A stretch of 10,300 nucleotides of DNA. Origin: Lachnospiraceae bacterium. Its GTDB lineage: Bacteria; Bacillota; Clostridia; Lachnospirales; Lachnospiraceae. Positions 5,744 to 10,300 of the stretch are shown in pieces. The notes beneath the pieces were generated by a model, which searched no databases, was not told where the DNA came from, and saw nothing but the letters and a program-made list of their open reading frames with translations. The first letter of the stretch is position 1, and every line of letters starts with the position of its first letter. The position numbers and the translations under genes are program-made. The stretch is taken from the NCBI GenBank assembly GCA_021204285.1, contig JAJPZP010000012.1, positions 1-10,300 on the forward strand. The letters are read 5' to 3'.

Positions 5744-6844
5744 TTACTCAAGCCATTGAAAGCGATACTTTCCTTTTCCGTAGCCGGACACCGACCTTAT
5801 TACGCCGGCTTCCGCCATCTGGCGCAGCAGGGCCGAGCTTCTTGTCTCCTTCAAACCGAGCACGCGCTGAACATCTGACCTGCCAAAAACTGTCTGAAAG
5901 CCAAACGCCTCGAACAGTTTCTGAACATGAGCCGCGGTCTTCGGCGTAAAGCGCCCTTCTATGTTCACTTTTTCTGCTTTAATGTTCGCTTTTGAACTGT
6001 CAATGTTCGCTTTTTTCACTGTGTAGAAAGTTCCGCTGATGTGCAGGCTCCGATTATGAAGCGGATGTTTCTCATTCAGCAGAAGATTGCGCAGAAATCG
6101 CTCCAAATACTCCGTGGTTTCATGAATCCCATTTTTCAGATCATTATAATTTGCCCTGACCAGCGCATTCCGAAAATACCACGCATTCCCGGCAAAAATG
6201 TCGTTTGTTACATCAAAACCAAGCGTGCGGAGATACTTGATGAAGAACACCGCCGTCGTTCTGGTATTTCCCTCTTCAAACACATGAATCTGCCACAATC
6301 TGGATACAAATACCGCGAGATGATGGATCGTCTCATCCATCGAAAGATTCCTGTAGGAGAACCTCTTCTCCTCCGAAAGATCATATTCCAGCGTTTCCGG
6401 CAGTTCCGTGGCACTTCCATAAATCACTGTCGCTCCGTCCAGTACCCATTCCTTTTTCGTGATGTTATAATCACGAAATCTTCCCGCATGAGAATAGATA
6501 CCGGTAAAGAGCTTTTTATGAATCGAAAGATAGGTATTCGACGTGAAGCTAAACGCGCATTCAGACAAGAGCGCCGCAATCCGTGCCGAGACCTTGTCGG
6601 CCTCCTCAGTGCGATCTTCCATATCACCGGTCGGATTTTCCTCGTAATAGCTCTGTAAAAGCGCATTCGCCTCCTCGAATGATATTTCCCCCTCGATATT
6701 GCGAACGGCAGTGTGCTGCAGATATTCCGACGTCGTCAATCCATCGACTGCCTGCAGGCCGATGGCCGTATGCCACGCGTAACCCTTATCCCGTTTATCC
6801 GGCTCGGACTCTCTTATGTATTCCTGAAACGGATCCTGCTTCAC
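5744..6844 (-). CDS. Fic family protein with C-terminal winged helix
   Basis: Fic enzymes transfer AMP or another nucleotide moiety to target proteins. The 366-residue protein has an N-terminal helical region with VRNIEGEISFEEA (47-59), then the Fic core. The catalytic motif is HVFEEGNTR (187-195), with H187 as base, E191 as Mg ligand, and N193 and R195; the usual P after His is V. The flap region is probably VIYGSATELPETLEYDL (140-156). The position four residues before E51 in the IEG motif, normally S or T in class II inhibitory helices, is V47. Residues 278-296 are three heptads (K-A/V-N-I-x-x-x) and 300-366 form a winged helix (RSDVQRVLGLKETRSSALLRQM). Start is GTG at 6842-6844 after GAGGTG. 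It lies 130 bp downstream of the HxlR gene on the same strand. Target and nucleotide donor are unknown; a housekeeping or toxin-like role cannot be told apart. Confidence 0.9.
   Translation of the reverse strand: MKQDPFQEYIRESEPDKRDKGYAWHTAIGLQAVDGLTTSEYLQHTAVRNIEGEISFEEANALLQSYYEENPTGDMEDRTEEADKVSARIAALLSECAFSFTSNTYLSIHKKLFTGIYSHAGRFRDYNITKKEWVLDGATVIYGSATELPETLEYDLSEEKRFSYRNLSMDETIHHLAVFVSRLWQIHVFEEGNTRTTAVFFIKYLRTLGFDVTNDIFAGNAWYFRNALVRANYNDLKNGIHETTEYLERFLRNLLLNEKHPLHNRSLHISGTFYTVKKANIDSSKANIKAEKVNIEGRFTPKTAAHVQKLFEAFGFQTVFGRSDVQRVLGLKETRSSALLRQMAEAGVIRSVSGYGKGKYRFQWLE
5961..6023. repeat. Three tandem 21-bp repeats in the Fic linker
   Basis: Three 21-bp units begin with ATGTTC(A/G)CTTT at 5961, 5982 and 6003. 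On the coding strand they give three heptads (KANIDSS, KANIKAE, KVNIEG) between the Fic core and the winged helix. The middle and outer copies differ beyond the first 12 bases, so the repeat is partly diverged. Because the unit is a multiple of three, gain or loss of copies keeps the frame. Confidence 0.8.
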
Positions 6845-6974
6845 TTTTTCACCTCGCTGCCCTTTTCCTGTATTTTACCCCAGAACGGGAGAGAAGAAAA
6901 GGGATTCTTTCGAGCCAAGGAGCGCTTTCCACTCCTCATTGTCCTTCAGATAACCAAAGGTCTATACTTGAATT

Positions 6975-7307
6975 TTATAATCTGTTCTTGTCTCCCCACT
7001 CGCACATCCCATCCAAAATGGGAATCAGGGACCTCCCTCTTTCGGTCAGGCTGTACTCAACCTTTGGAGGGATCTGTGGATATTCTTTTCGGTGAACCAG
7101 CCGATCCGCTTCCAATTCCTTCAGCGTGGAACTGAGTGGATTATATGAAATATCTCCGATATACCGCTTCATCTCATTGAACCTTACCACACCAAATTCC
7201 ATCAGCGTGTAGAGAATCGTCATCTTGTATTTTCCGTTGATCAGCGACAGGGTGTAGCTGAATCCCGTTGTCCCGAGACTTTCATTCGCAATACAGCGAT
7301 CACTCAT
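6975..7307 (-). CDS. HxlR-family winged-helix transcriptional regulator
   Basis: The 110-residue protein has the usual HxlR length and pattern. SLINGKYKMTILYTLMEFG (about 21-39) is followed by FNEMKRYIGDISYNPLSSTLKELEADRLV (the DNA-binding helices) and the wing KEYPQIPPKVEYSLTERGRSL, then a C-terminal dimer helix. A cysteine at position 5 (MSDRC) is near the N-terminal position used for thiol-based sensing in characterised members such as YodB and HypR. The start is ATG at 7305-7307 with GAAGGAGA 7 bases upstream; longer in-frame starts run through the promoter. It is divergent from two flavoprotein oxidoreductases, which HxlR regulators of this type commonly control. The likely signal is an electrophile, quinone or oxidant, which is inferred from family and context. 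It probably also represses itself. Confidence 0.92.
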   Translation of the reverse strand: MSDRCIANESLGTTGFSYTLSLINGKYKMTILYTLMEFGVVRFNEMKRYIGDISYNPLSSTLKELEADRLVHRKEYPQIPPKVEYSLTERGRSLIPILDGMCEWGDKNRL

Positions 7308-7326
7308 TTTACACTCTCCTTCGGGT

Positions 7327-7353
7327 AAGTATCGCACTTTCATGTGCGTACTT
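7327..7353. promoter_or_regulatory. Inverted-repeat operator candidate for the HxlR regulator
   Basis: AAGTAtCGCAC (7327-7337) and GTGCGTACTT (7344-7353) form an inverted repeat with one unpaired base and a 6-base centre. It overlaps the first bases of the rightward -35 box (7352-7357) and lies just downstream of the leftward start point. One bound dimer could therefore repress both genes. Confidence 0.6.
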
Positions 7354-7379
7354 GTTTTTATTTTCATTCTTGCTATGAT
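7352..7379 (+). promoter_or_regulatory. Candidate promoter of the flavoprotein operon
   Basis: A -35 TTGTTT (7352-7357), a 16-bp spacer and an extended -10 TGCTATGAT (TATGAT at 7374-7379) read rightward. The start point would be near 7386, about 46 bases before the ATG. Confidence 0.55.
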
Positions 7380-7406
7380 GATAATATCAGCAGCAGGAAA
7401 AGTCAA
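7378..7406 (-). promoter_or_regulatory. Candidate promoter of the HxlR gene
   Basis: On the minus strand TTGACT (7401-7406), a 17-bp spacer and TATCAT (7378-7383) fit a sigma-A promoter. Its -10 overlaps the rightward -10 by two bases, so polymerase bound at one promoter should exclude the other. Confidence 0.6.
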
Positions 7407-7431
7407 TTCTATGTAAAGGAGAAGAGGAAAA

Positions 7432-7977
7432 ATGAGTAAGAAAATCGTTGTAATTACTGGAAGTCCCCGAAAAAACGGCAACAGTTTTGCAATGACAGAG
7501 GCGTTCATCAAGGCTGCAGAGGCAAAAGGACATACAGTGACGCGCTTTGATGCGGCCATGATGAAGATCGGCGGCTGCCGCGCCTGTGAAACCTGTTTCA
7601 AAACAGGCAAGGCATGTTCCTTTGACGATGATTTCAACATCATTGTCCCCGCAGTTCTTGAAGCGGACGCCCTGGTATTCACCATGCCGGTCTACTGGTA
7701 TTCCATACCTTCCCAGATCAAGGGAGTCATCGACCGGATTTACTCTCTGGTAGTCGGCGGCAAAGACATCGCCGGTAAAAAGTGCGCCCTGATTGCATGT
7801 TGCGAAGAAGAGGATCTCTCAGTTCTGGACGGCGTCCGGATTCCCATAGAGCGCACCGCCGCTTTAAACAAGTGGAAAATGGTTGGCGAAGTTCTTATCC
7901 CCGGTGTCCTGAATGCGGGTGACATCACCAGGACTGACGGCTGCGCCCAGGCTGCTGCACTGGCCGACAAAATCTGA
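7432..7977 (+). CDS. Flavodoxin-like NAD(P)H-dependent oxidoreductase, iron-sulfur flavoprotein type
   Basis: The 181-residue protein starts MSKKIVVITGSPRKNGNS, with the FMN phosphate-binding loop GSPRKNGNS (10-18). FTMPVYWYSIPSQIKGVIDR (83-102) is the standard flavin-ring segment of the NADPH-dependent FMN reductase family. Four cysteines, C49-x2-C52-x2-C55-x6-C62, match the compact motif that binds a [4Fe-4S] cluster in iron-sulfur flavoproteins, so electron transfer with a cluster is possible. The ATG at 7432 follows AAAGGAG and GAGG. It is the first gene of an operon divergent from hxlR, 18 bp before a paralogue. A role in reducing quinones, electrophiles or nitro compounds under HxlR control fits the context. 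The substrate is unknown. Confidence 0.88.
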   Translation: MSKKIVVITGSPRKNGNSFAMTEAFIKAAEAKGHTVTRFDAAMMKIGGCRACETCFKTGKACSFDDDFNIIVPAVLEADALVFTMPVYWYSIPSQIKGVIDRIYSLVVGGKDIAGKKCALIACCEEEDLSVLDGVRIPIERTAALNKWKMVGEVLIPGVLNAGDITRTDGCAQAAALADKI

Positions 7978-7995
7978 TGCGCATGGAGGTTTTCT

Positions 7996-8547
7996 ATGAG
8001 TAGTAAGATCGTAATTTTAAACGGCAGTCCCCGCAGAAACGGCAATACATCCGCTCTGGTACAGGCATTCCGGGAGGGTGCCGAAAACACAGGACACAAC
8101 GTCACAGAGTTTTTTCTGGACAAGATGAATATACATGGATGCAAGGGCTGCTTCGGCGGACACAGCAAGCGAGATTGTCCCTGCGTGCAGCTGGATGATA
8201 TGACGCAGATTTACCCGGCTGTCCGGGCCTGCGATGTGCTCGTCCTCGCCAGCCCTCTCTATTACTGGACAATGAGCGGGCAGCTGCGCACAGCACTCGA
8301 CCGTCTGTTCGCGCTGGAAGAAGGCGGCACAAACCTACTGCGTGGAAACGGAAAATCTTCGGCACTTTTGATGGCGGCGGAAGGATACGGGTTCGAGGAC
8401 GCTGTTCTCTATTATGATAACCTGATGGAGCATCTGCATTGGCAGAATATTGGGCACGTCCTGGCCGGAGGCAACATGGAGACAGGCGATATCAAGGGAA
8501 AATCGGAGCTCCAGCAGGCTTTCAACCTGGGGAAATCGATTGGATAA
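7996..8547 (+). CDS. Flavodoxin-like NAD(P)H-dependent oxidoreductase, second paralogue
   Basis: This 183-residue paralogue of the gene before it has the FMN loop GSPRRNGNT (10-18) and ASPLYYWTMSGQLRTALDR (85-103). Its cysteine pattern differs: C49-x2-C52 is kept, the third position is G55, and two cysteines follow at 61 and 63 (CPC). The standard four-cysteine cluster spacing is therefore broken. It may bind no cluster, or a differently coordinated one. It starts at an ATG behind GGAGG with a 6-base spacing, 18 bp after the first gene's stop, so the two are co-transcribed. The shared fold with divergent cysteine layouts suggests two partner activities rather than a simple duplicate. Confidence 0.88.
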   Translation: MSSKIVILNGSPRRNGNTSALVQAFREGAENTGHNVTEFFLDKMNIHGCKGCFGGHSKRDCPCVQLDDMTQIYPAVRACDVLVLASPLYYWTMSGQLRTALDRLFALEEGGTNLLRGNGKSSALLMAAEGYGFEDAVLYYDNLMEHLHWQNIGHVLAGGNMETGDIKGKSELQQAFNLGKSIG

Positions 8548-8552
8548 CGCTG

Positions 8553-8657
8553 TCAAATACAAAACGCAGCGTAAAGCGGCACCGTCTTTTTGCCGTCTTC
8601 AAATCCAAAGTTTTTTGAAGAGAGCTTGATCGCATAGGCGGGCTGATAGAGCTCCAT
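8553..8657 (-). pseudogene. Possible gene remnant, 34 or more codons, unassigned
   Basis: On the minus strand a frame open from about 8737 to TGA at 8553 includes DIYMELYQPAYAIKLSSKN and FGFEDGKKTVPLYAAF. It reads like the C-terminal end of a protein rather than random sequence. There is no convincing ribosome binding site before the ATG at 8655-8657, and the upstream part of the frame covers a hairpin. I do not recognise the family. It may be the tail of a gene cut by the adjacent element, or chance. Confidence 0.25.
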
Positions 8658-8685
8658 ATAAATATCCCAAGCAGAGGATATATAA

Positions 8686-8725
8686 ACTGCGTGCCTGCGA
8701 CACGCAGGCTGCCGAAGGACGCAGT
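8686..8725. other. Nested inverted repeats upstream of the recombinase module
   Basis: A perfect 7-bp inverted repeat, GCCTGCG (8693-8699) and CGCAGGC (8703-8709), has a 3-base loop. It sits inside a second pair, ACTGCG (8686-8691) and CGCAGT (8720-8725). The 257-bp gap between the flavoprotein gene and the small TTG-start gene otherwise holds only the possible remnant at 8553 and a TATAAT at 8746-8751 without a clear -35. Such dyads close to a serine recombinase can be attachment or regulatory sites; the sequence alone does not show which. Confidence 0.4.
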
Positions 8726-8804
8726 AATCGGCTTTTATTAATCAGTATAATGGACGGCCCCGGCGCATAGCATATACCGACGTTTTGGAAAAGGAGCCAC
8801 GCCG

Positions 8805-8936
8805 TTGCCGGAAGAACCCGCCACCACCATCTGCAAAAGCGTTTTCAAAGGCGGTGAAAACGCCATTTCCAGAGAGGACTTCACCAGGATCTGGATCGAG
8901 CTGATCAACCGTCTGGAAAGGGTGAAAAATACATGA
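8805..8936 (+). CDS. Small protein (43 residues) coupled to the recombinase, TTG start
   Basis: A frame that opens after an upstream TAA (8749-8751) contains no ATG. A TTG at 8805 stands 8 bases after AAGGAG (8791-8796), which makes it the probable start. The product begins MPEEPATTICKSVFKGG and continues through NAISREDFTRIWIELINRLE to the end. It is hydrophilic with an amphipathic helix in the second half. Its TGA overlaps the recombinase ATG as ATGA, indicating translational coupling. Small genes are common directly upstream of large serine recombinases in clostridial elements, but I do not recognise this family. The overlap and ribosome site support it; the lack of ATG lowers confidence. 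Confidence 0.6.
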   Translation: MPEEPATTICKSVFKGGENAISREDFTRIWIELINRLERVKNT

Positions 8937-10300
8937 GGGCGGCCATCTACTGCCGTCTGTCCGAGGAGGATCGTGACAAGCGACATGAGGGTGATGACTC
9001 CGCCAGAATCCAGAATAAGAAGTCCATGCTGCTGCAATACGCCAAGGAGCAGGGCTGGGAAGTTTTTCAGATTTACAGCGACGACGACTATGCCGGCTCC
9101 GACCGGCGGCGGCCCGAATTTCAGCGCCTGCTGCGCGACGCCGAGCAGCGCAGATTTGACGTCGTGCTCTGCAAGACACAGTCCCGCTTCACCCGCGAGC
9201 TGGAGCTGGTGGAGAAATACATTCATGGGCTTTTTCCCCTCTGGGGCATCCGCTTTGTCAGCATCGTCGACAACGCGGACACCGCCAATAAGGGAAACAA
9301 GAAGTCACGGCAGATCAACGGTCTCGTCAACGAGTGGTATCTGGAGGACATGTCGGAAAATATCCGCAGCGTCCTGACGAACCGGCGGCAGAACGGCTTC
9401 CACATCGGTGCCTTCGCACTCTATGGCTACCGCAAGGACCCTGAGAGAAAGGGGCATCTCCTCATCGACGAGGAGGCCGCCGCCGTCGTCCGCGAAGTGT
9501 TCACGCTGTTTTCCCAGGGCTGCGGCAAGACCGCCATCGCCCGCCTGCTCAACGAGCAGGGCATCCCGAATCCGATGGAGTATAAGCGTCTGTGCGGTCT
9601 GCGCTACCGACAGCCGAAGAGCCACGGCGGCACGCTCTGGAAATACAGCGCCATCTCCTCCATGCTGGTCAACGAAATTTATATCGGCAATATGATACAG
9701 GGAAAATACGGCAGTCTTTCCTATAAGACACGGCAAAACCGGCCTCGTCCAAGAGAAGAATGGATCATCGTCGAGGGGACGCACGAGCCGATCATCGAGC
9801 GGGAGCTCTGGGATCACGTACAGAGCCTGATAAAACAAAGGGCCAGGCCCTTTGCGGGCGGCAGCATTGGTCTGTTCGCGGGGAAAGCCCGCTGCATGAA
9901 CTGCGGCTATACCCTGCGTTCCACCGTCAGTCAGGGCAGACATTATCTGCAGTGCCCGAACCGTCACGTGGCAAAGGACGCCTGCGCCGGCGCTTTTATT
10001 TCCGTTGACAGACTGGAGCGGCTTGTCATGGAGGAGATGAACCGGCTGGCCTCAGAATATCTGGACCTCGCGGTGCTGGAGCAAGAAGTCACTTTTTGCG
10101 ATGATTTGCAGAAGGAAAAGAGCCGCCTGCTCTCCGCCCTGACGGTTCTGGAAAAGAGAGAGACGGAATATGGCAAAGCTATCCGCGAGCTCTATCTCGA
10201 CAAGATCCGTGGGCTCCTCTCCGAAAGCGATTATCTGGAAATGTCCGAAGATTTCAATACCTCCCGCGAGCGTCTTGCACACCGGATCGCGGACGGGAAA
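8933..10300 (+). CDS. Large serine recombinase (resolvase/integrase), 3' end beyond the window
   Basis: The frame is open for 456 codons to the window edge. The N-terminal resolvase domain (about 3-150) has the catalytic serine S10 in YCRLSEEDRD, plus IYSDDDYAGSDRRRPEFQRLL (47-67) and DMSENIRSVLTNRRQNG (139-155). The recombinase domain (about 156-265) includes LYGYRKDP, RLLNEQGIPNP and NEIYIGNMIQGK. A zinc ribbon follows with C321-x2-C324 and C341, C351. A charged helical region from about 380 begins the coiled coil that usually separates it from the C-terminus. Family members are about 450-600 residues, so perhaps 50-100 residues are missing. Start is ATG after AAAGGGTG, overlapping the small upstream gene. 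Such enzymes integrate and excise mobile elements at short att sites, so the window probably contains one end of such an element. Cargo would lie to the right. Confidence 0.95.
   Translation, partial: MRAAIYCRLSEEDRDKRHEGDDSARIQNKKSMLLQYAKEQGWEVFQIYSDDDYAGSDRRRPEFQRLLRDAEQRRFDVVLCKTQSRFTRELELVEKYIHGLFPLWGIRFVSIVDNADTANKGNKKSRQINGLVNEWYLEDMSENIRSVLTNRRQNGFHIGAFALYGYRKDPERKGHLLIDEEAAAVVREVFTLFSQGCGKTAIARLLNEQGIPNPMEYKRLCGLRYRQPKSHGGTLWKYSAISSMLVNEIYIGNMIQGKYGSLSYKTRQNRPRPREEWIIVEGTHEPIIERELWDHVQSLIKQRARPFAGGSIGLFAGKARCMNCGYTLRSTVSQGRHYLQCPNRHVAKDACAGAFISVDRLERLVMEEMNRLASEYLDLAVLEQEVTFCDDLQKEKSRLLSALTVLEKRETEYGKAIRELYLDKIRGLLSESDYLEMSEDFNTSRERLAHRIADGK

Noticed and set aside
5961..6023. ATGTTCGCTTTT units in fic as extra copies of the ula operator
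   Set aside because: They resemble GTTCGTTTTT, but the period is 21 bp rather than 12, they lie inside a coding region far from the cluster, and they are explained by the heptad protein repeat.
6884..6970. Short open stretch between the HxlR and Fic genes on the minus strand
   Set aside because: It has fewer than 30 codons, no start with a ribosome site, and no recognisable residues; the 130-bp gap otherwise shows only the GAGGTG site of Fic.
8577..8596. CGGCA...TGCCG as a terminator after the flavoprotein operon
   Set aside because: The stem is only 5 bp and no T-run follows the second arm; the Ts lie in the loop.

Overview
The window reads as Clostridia (Firmicutes) chromosome, most likely from a gut anaerobe of the Lachnospiraceae type. 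The grounds are strong AGGAGG-type ribosome binding sites, a fairly high-GC codon usage, and the family content: an UlaG/UlaE sugar-acid cluster, an HxlR regulator beside NADPH:FMN-type flavoproteins, a Fic protein of a familiar gut-clostridial type, a remnant of a clostridial manganese catalase, and a large serine recombinase. The genus cannot be fixed from the sequence alone.

Positions 1-4769 form a divergent sugar-acid cluster. Leftward from about 2530 run ulaG (L-ascorbate-6-phosphate lactonase family), a HAD phosphatase, and a DeoR-family regulator whose reading frame is cut by one in-frame amber codon. Rightward from 2840 run ulaE (L-xylulose-5-phosphate 3-epimerase family) and a 354-residue cytoplasmic protein with an FG-GAP-like calcium motif that I do not recognise. 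The 309-bp divergent region carries two near-identical 22-bp direct-repeat elements that look like DeoR-type operators, plus good candidate promoters in both directions. UlaG and UlaE act on either side of the UlaD decarboxylation step, but no UlaD, UlaF or PTS gene is in view. They could lie left of the window, or the cluster may handle another substrate. A strong bidirectional terminator at 4826-4867 ends the rightward operon.

Positions 4912-5732 hold a small two-helix membrane protein and then two C-terminal gene fragments in tandem: the tail of a TSUP/TauE permease and the tail of a manganese catalase. They look like a deletion or rearrangement scar. The fragments lie directly downstream of an intact Fic protein (5744-6844) that has a C-terminal winged helix and a three-copy heptad-repeat linker.

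Positions 6975-8547 are a compact redox-type module. An HxlR regulator is divergent from two tandem flavodoxin-like oxidoreductases. The two promoters overlap at their -10 boxes, with an inverted-repeat operator candidate beside them.

From about 8550 to the end the sequence enters what looks like the edge of an integrative element: a short stretch with hairpins and a possible gene remnant, then a 43-residue TTG-start gene overlapping (ATGA) a large serine recombinase that runs off the right edge. I found no tRNA, rRNA or CRISPR array.
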